64,000 bases of DNA from Kriegella aquimaris (GTDB taxonomy: Bacteria; Bacteroidota; Bacteroidia; Flavobacteriales; Flavobacteriaceae). Below, one piece after another: positions 9,279 to 17,882 of the stretch (the stretch's first letter is position 1; each line of letters starts with the position of its first letter). Position numbers and translations under genes: made by a program. Location of the stretch: the NCBI RefSeq assembly GCF_900103215.1, contig NZ_FNGV01000017.1:1-64000 (forward strand), given 5' to 3'. The notes below the pieces were generated by a model, which ran no database searches, was not told the DNA's origin, and was given only the letters and a program-made list of their open reading frames with translations.

Positions 9279-9885
9279 TGGGTAATAATACAGTTTCTAC
9301 CCTTGGGTCTTCTTGAAGGTTTTTGTTGTATTCCAATAAAGTTTTGGTGGCGCGATCTTTTGAATTCAAAGGTTCGACAACTTTACCCGACCACAGTACA
9401 TTGTCAGACAGAATAACACTGCCCGGTCTTGTTTTTTTTAGAACTGCCTCATAGTAATTGGGGTAGTCGGTTTTCTCTGCGTCGATAAAAACGAGGTCGA
9501 ATACCGTTTCCAGATGAGGTATGATATCCAATGCGTTGCCAGTATGTTGAATTATCTGTTTGCCAAGACCACTGCTGTCAAAATAGCGGCGTTGCATGTC
9601 GTTGAGTTCTTCGTTGATGTCGATGGTATGCAGTTCCCCAGCTGGTTGAAGTCCCTCGGCCAAACAGAGTGCAGAGTAACCGGTATATGTACCGATTTCC
9701 AAAATGTATTTGGGGTTGATGATTTTTGCGAGCATACTCAATACCCTTCCCTGATAATGGCCCGTAATCATGCGGGGTTGTATTACTTTTAAATGTGTTT
9801 CGCGGGTCAACTCGCGCAGAAGTTGTGGTTCTTCTTCAGAATGGTCCCTGATATAATCTTCTATGGATGGGGAGAGGAAATGCAT
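9244..9885 (-). CDS. Class I SAM-dependent O-methyltransferase (caffeoyl-CoA type)
   Basis: 213 residues. The SAM-binding loop is LEIGTYTGYSAL (residues 62-73), with the acidic HTIDIN strand after it. VFIDAEKTDY and VILSDNVLWSG carry the metal-binding Asp residues of the cation-dependent O-methyltransferase family. Known: bacterial members methylate catechol-like hydroxyls, and natural substrates are often unknown. It is transcribed against the PAP2 gene with a 35-base overlap. It lies divergently upstream of kynureninase, which makes a link to hydroxylated kynurenine products possible but unproven. Confidence 0.88.
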   Translation of the reverse strand: MHFLSPSIEDYIRDHSEEEPQLLRELTRETHLKVIQPRMITGHYQGRVLSMLAKIINPKYILEIGTYTGYSALCLAEGLQPAGELHTIDINEELNDMQRRYFDSSGLGKQIIQHTGNALDIIPHLETVFDLVFIDAEKTDYPNYYEAVLKKTRPGSVILSDNVLWSGKVVEPLNSKDRATKTLLEYNKNLQEDPRVETVLLPIRDGLTLSRVR

Positions 9886-9971
9886 TATAGAATTTTTTTC
9901 AAAAATAAAGAATTACCCTTAGATCTAAGTGGTTTTTAAAATGTGCCGTATTTAAATCTTTGGCGATGTTG

Positions 9972-9979
9972 TATTTTTG
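9972..9979 (+). promoter_or_regulatory. Candidate -7 box for kynU
   Basis: TATTTTTG matches the Bacteroidota -7 consensus TAnnTTTG and lies 14 bases before the ATG at 9994. No clear -33 TTG is seen, only a TTTA near 9951. The box supports 9994 over an upstream GTG as the kynU start. Confidence 0.4.
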
Positions 9980-9993
9980 AGAAAAACTACGCC

Positions 9994-11271
9994 ATGCAAT
10001 TTGAGAATACCTTGGCCTTTGCGCGACAACTTGATGCAGAAGACAAACTTAGAAAATATCGGGACGCATTCCATTTTCCAAAAATAGAAGGTAAAGATGT
10101 CATTTATTTTACTGGTAACTCGCTAGGGCTGCAGCCCAAAATCGCCCGCCAATATGTAGATGAAATTCTGACCGATTGGGCCGATTTGGCGGTAGAGGGA
10201 CATTTTCATTCCGATAAACCTTGGTGGGATTATCATGAGCGATTGGCTGGCCCTTTGGCAAAAGTGGTCGGTGCCCATATCGATGAAGTTACGGTAATGA
10301 ATACATTGACGGTCAATCTACATTTTTTGATGACCTCCTTTTATCGACCGACCGCAAAGCGATTTAAGATTATATGTGAAGAGAAGGCTTTTCCTTCCGA
10401 TCAGTATATGCTGCAAAGCCAAGTGCGATTTCATGGTCTAGATCCTGATGTTGCCATAGTAGAGGTTAAAAAACGGGAGGGCGAGCACTTTTGGCGTACC
10501 GAAGATATCGTTGATAAAATTGAGGAAGTCGGCGATGCATTGGCGCTGGTTTTGATCGGAGGGGTCAACTATTATAGTGGTCAAGTCTTCGATATGGAAA
10601 AAATTACGAAAGAAGGTAGATCGGTCGGTGCTTTTGTAGGATGGGATCTTGCCCATGCCGCCGGAAATATTGAACTGAAATTGCACGATTGGGATGTTGA
10701 TTTTGCCGCATGGTGCAGTTATAAATATATGAACAGTGGTCCGGGCAACGCCTCCGGTATATTTGTTCATGAACGCCATTTGAACAAAAAGGATATTCCA
10801 CGGTTTGAAGGTTGGTGGGGAACGAAAAAAGAAACCCGTTTTTTGATGAAACCGGAATTCGAACCCATGGCCAATGCCGATGCTTGGCAAGTGAGCAATC
10901 CGCCTGTTTTGTCTTTGGCACCTTATCTGGCGGCTTTGCAGTTGTTCGAAGAAGTAGGTATGGAAGCCCTGATCGAGAAAAGAATACGTATCGTAGCCTA
11001 TCTGGAATTTATTCTACATGAAATCGATGCAGAAGTCGATACGACTTTTGAAATTATCACGCCGTCGGAAAGGGGTTGTCAATTGTCGGTACTTTTGCAC
11101 GGTGGCGGTAAAGCCCTTTTCGATTACCTGATGAAAGAAGGTGTGATTATCGACTGGCGCGAACCTAATGTGATTCGATTGGCCCCGGCACCTTTTTACT
11201 GCTCTTATGAAGATATGTTCCGATTCGGACAGATTTTGAAACAAGGTATTTTAGAAATCGGTTCGGTTTAA
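9994..11271 (+). CDS. kynU: Kynureninase
   Basis: 425 residues, PLP fold type I. It starts MQFENTLAFARQLDAEDKL and has VIYFTGNSLGLQP and HFHSDKPWWDYHE, both characteristic of kynureninase. The Schiff-base lysine is Lys244 in AWCSYKYMNSGPGN. The enzyme cleaves L-kynurenine or 3-hydroxykynurenine to anthranilate or 3-hydroxyanthranilate plus alanine, in the cytosol. A GTG 51 bases upstream would add an unlikely N-terminus. The kynurenine 3-monooxygenase gene lies 2.8 kb downstream on the same strand, so both belong to one tryptophan-degradation or NAD-synthesis route. The dioxygenase and formamidase genes are not in this window. Confidence 0.95.
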   Translation: MQFENTLAFARQLDAEDKLRKYRDAFHFPKIEGKDVIYFTGNSLGLQPKIARQYVDEILTDWADLAVEGHFHSDKPWWDYHERLAGPLAKVVGAHIDEVTVMNTLTVNLHFLMTSFYRPTAKRFKIICEEKAFPSDQYMLQSQVRFHGLDPDVAIVEVKKREGEHFWRTEDIVDKIEEVGDALALVLIGGVNYYSGQVFDMEKITKEGRSVGAFVGWDLAHAAGNIELKLHDWDVDFAAWCSYKYMNSGPGNASGIFVHERHLNKKDIPRFEGWWGTKKETRFLMKPEFEPMANADAWQVSNPPVLSLAPYLAALQLFEEVGMEALIEKRIRIVAYLEFILHEIDAEVDTTFEIITPSERGCQLSVLLHGGGKALFDYLMKEGVIIDWREPNVIRLAPAPFYCSYEDMFRFGQILKQGILEIGSV

Positions 11272-11314
11272 CGTTACCACAATTAAGTGTCAACTTATAT
11301 TTTTTCCATTTTAA

Positions 11315-12463
11315 ATGAAATCACTTCAACTGATCTTATCGAACCCTCGTTATTTGGCTCCTGCATGGGTATTTGCCAGTTTGAACATTTGGTTCGGTAC
11401 ATGGGCTATTTATATCCCGATTGTCAAAGAACGGCTTGAAATCGATAAATCACAATTGGGGATTGCCATTTTTTTTCTGTCATTGGGAGTATTTACAGTG
11501 TTTCCCGTCGCAGCAAAGATTATCAATAAAATCGGGGTAGGTAAAGCCACTTGGTACGGCGTGATTTTAAGCAGCCTTGCGGCACTTTTACCGCTGATAG
11601 CGCCAAGCTATTACACCCTAATGGTAGCACTTTTTATGTTGGGTGCAGCAAATGGATTCACCGACATTTCAATGAATACCCTTGTCACCGAATTGGAAAA
11701 GGAAGACAAGCAGAATTTTATGTCTGCAGCCCATGGTTTTTTTAGTTTGGGAGGTGTCTTGGCGGGATTGGGGAGCTTTTTAATCGTATTTCTCGGTAGC
11801 CCGATACTTCATATGGGTATTGTTGTTTTTATAGTGCTGATCGTAAATTTAATATTGCGCAAGAACTACATACACATTATCGCGGCACCGGTCGAAAAAG
11901 AACCTTTTAGCATAAAACTGTTCAAACCCTTATTGGTTATAGGAATTGTATCATTTGTGGTTATGGGAGGAGAAGGGGCTATTGTTGATTGGAGCGGGCT
12001 CTATTTAAAGGAAATCAGTTTGGCCCCCGAGGCACTTTGGGGCACTGGGTTTTTAGCATTTTCGATAACCATGACCTTAGGTCGGTTTCTTGGTGATGGT
12101 ATCAGTAAAAAAATCGGATCTATTAAAATAGTGGCCTTGGGTGCGGCCATTGCAGTTTTAGGTTACGTCAGCGTACTTTCAGGAAGTACATATTTTGCCA
12201 TTCTCGGCTTTGGCCTGGTAGGTCTTGGCTTTTCGGTGATTATTCCTGAACTTTTTAGAATTGGGGGTACGGTAAAGGGCATCGATTCTTCACAGGGAGT
12301 ATCTTTTATTGCCGGTACTGGCTATGCCGGGTTTTTGGCGGCACCGCCTATTTTAGGTTTTTTGGCCGATTCCTCATCCTTAAAACTGAGTTTTGTAGTT
12401 CTTTTGGGCTGTGCCATCGTTATTTTAATGGCCACCTATTTTTTGGGTAGACAAAAAAGTTAA
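11315..12463 (+). CDS. MFS transporter
   Basis: 382 residues, highly hydrophobic, with about 12 predicted membrane helices and short loops, as in compact MFS carriers of the YbjJ or sugar-permease type. The segment FPVAAKIINKIGVGKATWYG fits the A-motif region between helices 2 and 3. TDISMNTLVTELEKE and SAAHGFFSLGGVLAG are typical of this subgroup. It starts 43 bases after kynU on the same strand and could be co-transcribed with it; transport of an aromatic amino acid or kynurenine compound would be pure inference. Its stop overlaps the convergent gene by four bases. Confidence 0.85.
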   Translation: MKSLQLILSNPRYLAPAWVFASLNIWFGTWAIYIPIVKERLEIDKSQLGIAIFFLSLGVFTVFPVAAKIINKIGVGKATWYGVILSSLAALLPLIAPSYYTLMVALFMLGAANGFTDISMNTLVTELEKEDKQNFMSAAHGFFSLGGVLAGLGSFLIVFLGSPILHMGIVVFIVLIVNLILRKNYIHIIAAPVEKEPFSIKLFKPLLVIGIVSFVVMGGEGAIVDWSGLYLKEISLAPEALWGTGFLAFSITMTLGRFLGDGISKKIGSIKIVALGAAIAVLGYVSVLSGSTYFAILGFGLVGLGFSVIIPELFRIGGTVKGIDSSQGVSFIAGTGYAGFLAAPPILGFLADSSSLKLSFVVLLGCAIVILMATYFLGRQKS

Positions 12464-13134
12464 TTTGTTTTCACCTCAATATCCGTAAAATATAGTTTAA
12501 AACTACCGTCTCCTTTTTTATGGGTCTGGGCAATTTTTAATCCACCCTTGTCCACGTAGTCTTCCCAAGTGGTTATCATTGAAGGTTCTGCTTGATTCGA
12601 TTTGCGATAGACCCATTCTTTGATGATAAAATCATCGCCAAAATAGAAATCGTAGGCATCACCAGGAGTATAGCCGCCTTTGTTACCATAGGTAATCGTC
12701 AATTTTTGCATATGCTGTTTGCTCATCGGAGCATCTGCTTTTGAAATATGCTCATAGGTGATGTTCTTACTGTCCCATATCAATTGAAATGGGGTCAACA
12801 GCCAGTATTTGTCATTGATGAAACCTGCATTGGCCTTGTAGGCGGTACTGTCCATATTCGACCAGTTGTAGTTCAATGTTTTTCCTTGGGCTATTGAGGT
12901 GATGTCATTGGTTTTTGGCTTCCAGATCCAAGTGCGTTCAAAATGTGACGTGTCACGGTCTACATTAAAAGTGAATTTAAGTTCCTTGACGTTCTTCCAA
13001 TTTTGAAAACCATTGGCATTGGCCACTTTTTCTAAAATTGTAGGTTTTTGGGGTGTTTTAATAACTTTATCAAGGCTTACGAAGCTCGAGGCACTGCCTA
13101 TGATTAGTATAGCTAAGAATAGAAACTTCTTCAT
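12460..13134 (-). CDS. Secreted protein of unknown function, LolA-like appearance
   Basis: 224 residues from ATG 13134 (a TTG at 13152 is the alternative). An N-terminal signal peptide (MKKFLFLAILIIGSASSF) is followed by a beta-rich protein with many aromatic residues: FQNWKNVKELKFTFNV, FERTWIWKPKTNDI, LTPFQLIWDSKNI. The alternating strands and the WEDY...LKIAQTHK segment resemble periplasmic lipoprotein-binding folds, but I do not recognise a named family with certainty. It converges on the MFS gene (four-base overlap) and diverges from clpP. Confidence 0.65.
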   Translation of the reverse strand: MKKFLFLAILIIGSASSFVSLDKVIKTPQKPTILEKVANANGFQNWKNVKELKFTFNVDRDTSHFERTWIWKPKTNDITSIAQGKTLNYNWSNMDSTAYKANAGFINDKYWLLTPFQLIWDSKNITYEHISKADAPMSKQHMQKLTITYGNKGGYTPGDAYDFYFGDDFIIKEWVYRKSNQAEPSMITTWEDYVDKGGLKIAQTHKKGDGSFKLYFTDIEVKTN

Positions 13135-13252
13135 TTTGTCGGTTTTATTCAAAGATAACCGAATTCAGTATTCCATTTTTAAAATCCGTGCATTTATTCG
13201 AATAGTATTTTGCCAGAAAATGATTAGTTTTGAGATGGAAAAAAAATAAACA

Positions 13253-13801
13253 ATGAGTTCTAAAAAAGGAAAAGTACAGGAAGCGATTCAAGAGAAGTTG
13301 TTGGACGAGCGAAAGGTGTTTTTATGGGGCCAGGTAGACGATGATTCGGCCAAACATGTCATCGATCGTTTATTGTACCTTGATTTGCAAAACAACAAAG
13401 AAATACAGTTGATTATCAATAGCCCTGGAGGGTATGTAACCTCTGGTTTTGCCATCTATGATACGATAAAACAAATAAAAAGTCCGGTTTCTACCGTTTG
13501 TTCCGGTCTCGCGGCTTCTATGGGTTCGATTCTGTTATCCGTAGGAAAAAAAGGTCGACGGTTTATTCAACCCAACGCAAGGGTCATGATTCATCAACCT
13601 AGTGGTGGTGCCAGCGGACAAGCTTCAAACATCGAAATTCAGGCAAAAGAAATCATCAAGACCAAAGAACTAGGTGCCAAAATATTAGCGGAGAATTGCG
13701 GTCAACCTTTTGAAAAGGTAATGAAAGATTTTAATCGCGATTATTGGATGGGTGCGGAAGAATCTGTAGCATACGGTATTGTAGACGGTATTTTAGAATA
13801 G
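13253..13801 (+). CDS. ClpP-family serine protease
   Basis: 182 residues covering a complete ClpP fold, with catalytic Ser89 (GLAASMGS), His114 (MIHQPSGG) and Asp163 (NRDYWMGAEE). The oligomerisation and substrate strand INSPGGYVTSGFAIYD is intact. It is shorter at the N-terminus than housekeeping ClpP of about 195-220 residues, and no clpX or tig lies nearby. It is probably a second, orphan ClpP in this organism. It would degrade proteins as a barrel with a Clp ATPase encoded elsewhere. A strong hairpin terminator follows about 90 bases downstream. Confidence 0.9.
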   Translation: MSSKKGKVQEAIQEKLLDERKVFLWGQVDDDSAKHVIDRLLYLDLQNNKEIQLIINSPGGYVTSGFAIYDTIKQIKSPVSTVCSGLAASMGSILLSVGKKGRRFIQPNARVMIHQPSGGASGQASNIEIQAKEIIKTKELGAKILAENCGQPFEKVMKDFNRDYWMGAEESVAYGIVDGILE

Positions 13802-13892
13802 TCGTTTAGAATGAGTATATAAGTTGGTGAGTGCCTAAAAAGAGCACCATATACCAAAAACTTTCAGCCAATTTTATATGAAGTTGAAAAAG

Positions 13893-13927
13893 AAAAGTCC
13901 TTCGCACATCATGTGTGAAGGACTTTT
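13893..13927 (+). terminator. Intrinsic terminator after clpP
   Basis: AAAAGTCCTTCGCACA pairs with TGTGAAGGACTTTT around a short loop. The stem is about 14 bp with one wobble or mismatch, and it ends in a T-run. The A-run on the left makes it potentially bidirectional. The rest of 13802-14094 shows no gene. Confidence 0.75.
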
Positions 13928-14094
13928 GATATATATGGACGCCTAAGCGGGATATTAGATATACGATTTAAAAATACACACGGACTTTTTGCTTTTGTTA
14001 AAATAACATTAACAATTTTACTATTTTTACCGAGTAACCCTCTTTCTGCCCCAAACCAAGGTACGGCAGTCTTTAGAATTCCGTTTTACAGCAT

Positions 14095-15435
14095 ATGACA
14101 AAAACGCCAAAAAAAATCGCAATAGTTGGTTCTGGACTAGTGGGTTCGTTACTGGCAATATTCTTAAGAAGAAAGGGGCACATCATAACGGTCTTCGATC
14201 GAAGACCCGATATTCGTAATATTGAGTTTTCAGGTAGATCCATAAATCTGGCCATGAGCAATCGGGGTTGGAAAACTTTGGCGGCAATCGGTATTGAGGA
14301 AAAAGTGAAAGAGATAGCGATTCCGTTAGATAAAAGGGCCATGCATGTTATTGGCAAGCCCCTGTATTTTCAGAAGTACGGTAAGGCCGGAGAGGCGATA
14401 TGGTCGATTCCGCGAGGTGTTTTGAACCGCACGATGATCGATTTGGCAGAGGATGCCGGTGTCCAATTCAAATTCGAGGAAAAAGTTTGGGATGTCGATC
14501 TTCCGGAAGCTAAGTTATTTACGGGAAATACAGAAAAGGGAAAGTGGAAAGAATATAAATACGATATTATCTTTGGCTGTGATGGAGCCTTTTCACGAGT
14601 GCGCCACAAGATGCAAAGAAGAAGCCGCTTCGATTATTCGCAAGACTTTATCGATGTGGGTTATAAAGAACTGACCATCACCCCGAATGAGGATGGTTCC
14701 CATAAATTGGACAAGAATTCATTTCACATTTGGCCTAGGGGGAAGTTTATGTTTATTGCCATGCCCAATTTAGACGGTAGTTTTACCTGTACTTTGTTCA
14801 TGCCCTTCGAAGGGGAGGTGTCTTTTGAGAAAATTACCACAACAGAGGAAGCCAAGGCGTTTTTCAGTACTTATTTTCCCAATGTGATGCATGATATCGA
14901 TAATCTGACTGAAGATTTCTTCACGAACCCTACCAGTGCCATGGTGACGATGAAGTGCTATCCGTGGACGTACTGGGACAAAGTAGCTCTTGTGGGCGAT
15001 TCGGCCCATGCCGTAGTTCCCTTTTATGGTCAGGGCATGAATGCGGGTTTTGAAGATATTTATGAGTTGGATCTCTTGATGGAAAAATATGATGATGATT
15101 GGGCGACTATTTTTCAATGCTACCAAGAGCAACGCAAACCCAATGCCGATGCCATTGCTGAATTAAGTTATCGGAACTTTGTTGAAATGAGTAGTAAAAC
15201 TGCTGATCCTAAATTTTTATTGCAGAAGAAAATTGAGAAGAGCTTTGCTCAAAGGCATCCAGATAAATGGATACCGGCTTATTCACGTGTCACGTTTTCC
15301 GACCGTTCTTATGCCGAGGCCTTGGCGGAAGGTGACGCTCAGGAAGAAATTATGCAACAGGTGATGAAAATGCCCAATATTGAAGAAAAATGGGATAGCG
15401 TTGAGGTTGAGGAGCGTATTTTGAGTTTGCTTTAG
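14095..15435 (+). CDS. kmo: Kynurenine 3-monooxygenase
   Basis: 446 residues, a group A flavoprotein hydroxylase. The FAD-binding GSGLVGS is at 12-18 (IAIVGSGLVGSLLAIFLRRK), the FSGRSINLAMSNRGW block is typical of KMO, and the second FAD motif is GDSAHAVVPFYGQGMNAGFED with Asp302. It uses NADPH and O2 to convert L-kynurenine to 3-hydroxykynurenine, the substrate for the kynureninase encoded at 9994. Two bases separate its stop from the convergent DUF4174 gene. Bacterial KMO often has a C-terminal hydrophobic part; here the end is hydrophilic, so the enzyme is likely soluble or only loosely membrane-bound. Confidence 0.95.
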   Translation: MTKTPKKIAIVGSGLVGSLLAIFLRRKGHIITVFDRRPDIRNIEFSGRSINLAMSNRGWKTLAAIGIEEKVKEIAIPLDKRAMHVIGKPLYFQKYGKAGEAIWSIPRGVLNRTMIDLAEDAGVQFKFEEKVWDVDLPEAKLFTGNTEKGKWKEYKYDIIFGCDGAFSRVRHKMQRRSRFDYSQDFIDVGYKELTITPNEDGSHKLDKNSFHIWPRGKFMFIAMPNLDGSFTCTLFMPFEGEVSFEKITTTEEAKAFFSTYFPNVMHDIDNLTEDFFTNPTSAMVTMKCYPWTYWDKVALVGDSAHAVVPFYGQGMNAGFEDIYELDLLMEKYDDDWATIFQCYQEQRKPNADAIAELSYRNFVEMSSKTADPKFLLQKKIEKSFAQRHPDKWIPAYSRVTFSDRSYAEALAEGDAQEEIMQQVMKMPNIEEKWDSVEVEERILSLL

Positions 15436-15437
15436 TC

Positions 15438-15866
15438 CTATTTATTTCGCATTTCTGCTCGTCGCATCGGCATGCTGTCAATTAAATCAAAGATAGTCTG
15501 GGGGTTCACTTCAAACTTTTCCTGGAATTTTTTACCGCCATCCTTACCGACTAAAACCACGCCCTTAAAATTTTCGGGAATATCGAGTTCGGTACGGATG
15601 ATATTAGTATCGAGCTCATTAACTTCGGTTGCATCATCAAAAAACACGGCCCTATTTGTTAGAATAAGTAGTGTTAGATCTCGCTCGCTGCATTTCGCCT
15701 TTAAGCTGGTGAATCGATTCAATTGTGAAATCAATGCTTGTGTTTCATTTGATCGATCAAAAAAGAGCAATACTCTTTTTTTCCATTTGTACCCGTTCAA
15801 TCCTTGTGCATTTAGTGAAAAGCCATAGGTACAGAAAAGTATTAAAATGTATTTGGATAATTTCAT
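15438..15866 (-). CDS. DUF4174 domain protein, secreted
   Basis: 142 residues with a signal peptide (MKLSKYILILFCTYGFSLNAQ). The mature part begins with KWKKRVLLFFDRSNETQALI and ends with FKGVVLVGKDGGKKFQE, the pattern of DUF4174, a thioredoxin-like fold lacking the CxxC pair. I see no redox cysteine pair here. Function unknown. The gene sits between kmo (convergent, 2 bases apart) and a terminator on its 5' side. Confidence 0.75.
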   Translation of the reverse strand: MKLSKYILILFCTYGFSLNAQGLNGYKWKKRVLLFFDRSNETQALISQLNRFTSLKAKCSERDLTLLILTNRAVFFDDATEVNELDTNIIRTELDIPENFKGVVLVGKDGGKKFQEKFEVNPQTIFDLIDSMPMRRAEMRNK

Positions 15867-15904
15867 TTTTGGTTATAACAGAGTTACTCTATAATATAAC
15901 AAAA

Positions 15905-15930
15905 AAAAGCCACCCGTTTAGGTGGCTTTA
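15905..15930 (-). terminator. Intrinsic terminator after the zinc-ribbon-like protein gene
   Basis: On the minus strand GCCACC-loop-GGTGGC is preceded by TAAA and followed by eight T residues. The flanking AAA/TTT extends the stem. It lies 20 bases past the stop of the 15951-16730 gene and ends the Nif3/coiled-coil operon. Confidence 0.8.
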
Positions 15931-15950
15931 CTTTTCTGTACTAGGTTTAA

Positions 15951-16730
15951 CTATAGTTTGGCAAACATCTTAGCCATTTTTTCTTGCTCTTCTTCGGCCA
16001 GAACGGGGTCAACTAATATCCGTCCACTGTGTTCATCGGTGATGATTTTTTTACGTGATGCGATTTCAACCTGAACTTGGGGCGGAATAGTGAAGAACGA
16101 ACCACCGGAAGCACCTCTTTCAATCGGAACTACCGCTAAACCATTCTTGACATTGCTACGGATACGGGCATAAGCCTTTACCAATCGCTCCTCGATTTGC
16201 TCTTGAAACTTGTGTGACTGGTCTAATAACGCCTTTTCCTCTTTTTCTGTTTCTTCCAAAATAGCGTTCAATTCACTTTTCTTGTGCTTGAGATGTCCCT
16301 CTCTTTCAGAAAGACGCTCTTTGGTCTCGGAAATAATTTCTTTCTTTTGCTCAATTTTAGCCTTGAACTCTTTTATGTTCTTGTCGGCCAATTGAATCTC
16401 TAGTTCTTGAAACTCCAATTCTTTACTGATAGAATTGAATTCTCGACTGTTACGAACATTCTTTTGTTGTTCGGTATATTTCTTGATCAAGGCCTTGGCC
16501 TCTTCGATTAGATTCTTTTTTGCGCCAATTTCGAAATTGATGGTTTCAACATCGGTCTTTAATTTATCCATCCTTGTCTTAAGGCCTAAAACATCATCTT
16601 CAAGATCTTCAACTTCCAACGGAAGCTCGCCCCGCACATTTCGGATTTCGTCGACACGGGAATCTATCAATTGCAAATCGTACAGTGCCCTTAATTTGTC
16701 TTCTACCGTTGCTTCTACTTTTTTTGCCAT
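15951..16730 (-). CDS. Coiled-coil protein of the C4 zinc-ribbon (CT398/zf-RING_7) family, cysteines lost
   Basis: 259 residues. Residues about 10-185 form a long coiled coil (LYDLQLIDSRVDEIRN, KKYTEQQKNVRNSREFNSIS). The end has the family's ribbon region (about 205-241: RGASGGSFFTIPPQ ... ITDEHSGRILVDP). In most family members four cysteines bind zinc here (CGGC and CxxCGRIL). Every one is replaced in this protein, by Ala, Ser or other residues, so no zinc site remains. I believe this is common in Flavobacteriia. Family function is poorly known, with nucleic-acid or cyclic-dinucleotide roles proposed. It lies 7 bases after the Nif3-like gene and forms an operon with it. Confidence 0.85.
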   Translation of the reverse strand: MAKKVEATVEDKLRALYDLQLIDSRVDEIRNVRGELPLEVEDLEDDVLGLKTRMDKLKTDVETINFEIGAKKNLIEEAKALIKKYTEQQKNVRNSREFNSISKELEFQELEIQLADKNIKEFKAKIEQKKEIISETKERLSEREGHLKHKKSELNAILEETEKEEKALLDQSHKFQEQIEERLVKAYARIRSNVKNGLAVVPIERGASGGSFFTIPPQVQVEIASRKKIITDEHSGRILVDPVLAEEEQEKMAKMFAKL

Positions 16731-16737
16731 ATGTTAC

Positions 16738-17832
16738 TTATAAATACTTGACTGGATTGGTTTTACTTTCCGATAAACGGATTGCAAAATTAGGAATTTT
16801 TTTCGTAAGATAGTCAACTAAAAGGTTTTTTGTAAACTGCTCTGTCTCATAATGCCCGATATCGGCAATTATCATTTTATTTTCGGCCTGATAGAATTGA
16901 TGATATTTAATATCGGATGTTATGAAAACGTCCGCTCCTGCTGCTTTAGCCGCCGAAATGGCAAACGCGCCACTGCCTCCTAGAACGGCTATTTTTTTTA
17001 CCTTTTTACCCAGTAATTGAGAATGGCGTATACCCAGTGCACCCATCTTTTCTTTCACAGATTCGAGAAATTCCAACGGATCTAAGGGTAGGTGTAGTTC
17101 ACCGATCATACCCATGCCAATATTTTGATCGGTATTTTCTAGTGTAACGATTTCATAGGCGACCTCTTCATAGGGGTGGTTTTGAAAAAGTGCTTGAAGA
17201 ACCGTTGGCTCCACAGATTTTGTGTAGGTGATATTGATTTGTACCTCTTCTTCGTGATGTGTTTCGCCAATTTTCCCCTTAGTAGGGTTGGCATCTTGAC
17301 CGGCACGATAGCTTCCTGTTCCTTCCACAATAAAACTACAATGGCTGTAATTGCCAATGTTCCCTGCCCCAGCTTCAAATAAGGCATTTTTAAGTTTTTG
17401 TGCATCTCCAATGGGTACGTACGTGGTCAGCTTTTTAATGCTTCCTTTTTGAGGAATAAGGATTTTGCAATCTGCCAGGCCCAAAACCTCGCAAATTTTT
17501 GCATTTACACCTTGTGCACAATTGTCCAAGGCGGTATGCATGCTATAAATTGCAATATTGTGACGTATCGCCTTTATAACTATTCGTTCAACGTAGGATG
17601 CTCCCGTTAGTTTTTTTAATCCGCTAAAAATAATAGGATGAAAACTTACGATGAGATTGCAGTCGTTCGCTATTGCCTCATCGACCACCGATTCCAACGT
17701 GTCTAGAGTTACCAGTATGCCCGAAACTTTAGTATCTGCATTGCCAACGAGCAAACCCACGTTGTCAAAGTCCTCTGCATTGGCCAAGGGGGCCAATTCT
17801 TCCAGTATTCGGGTAACCTCCTTAATAATCAT
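16738..17832 (-). CDS. Nif3-like dinuclear metal centre protein (YqfO type)
   Basis: 364 residues, the long Nif3 form with an inserted middle domain. The first half has LAPLANAEDFDNVGLLVG, VSFHPIIFSGLKK and IYSMHTALDN, which carry metal-binding His and Asp residues. The last part has GADVFITSDIKYHQFYQA and ADIGHYETEQ, supplying the remaining ligands. The central insert (about 130-235, with NHPYEEVAYEI) matches the CutA/PII-like insert of YqfO. Known: such proteins form hexameric toroids; GTP cyclohydrolase-type and other activities have been suggested but are not settled. It is first gene of a two-gene operon ending at the terminator near 15917, and diverges from lpxK. Confidence 0.92.
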   Translation of the reverse strand: MIIKEVTRILEELAPLANAEDFDNVGLLVGNADTKVSGILVTLDTLESVVDEAIANDCNLIVSFHPIIFSGLKKLTGASYVERIVIKAIRHNIAIYSMHTALDNCAQGVNAKICEVLGLADCKILIPQKGSIKKLTTYVPIGDAQKLKNALFEAGAGNIGNYSHCSFIVEGTGSYRAGQDANPTKGKIGETHHEEEVQINITYTKSVEPTVLQALFQNHPYEEVAYEIVTLENTDQNIGMGMIGELHLPLDPLEFLESVKEKMGALGIRHSQLLGKKVKKIAVLGGSGAFAISAAKAAGADVFITSDIKYHQFYQAENKMIIADIGHYETEQFTKNLLVDYLTKKIPNFAIRLSESKTNPVKYL

Positions 17833-17882
17833 TTGAAACTTTTATAGGGTCGACAAAGATAAAATATTATATTTTCGTTGCC

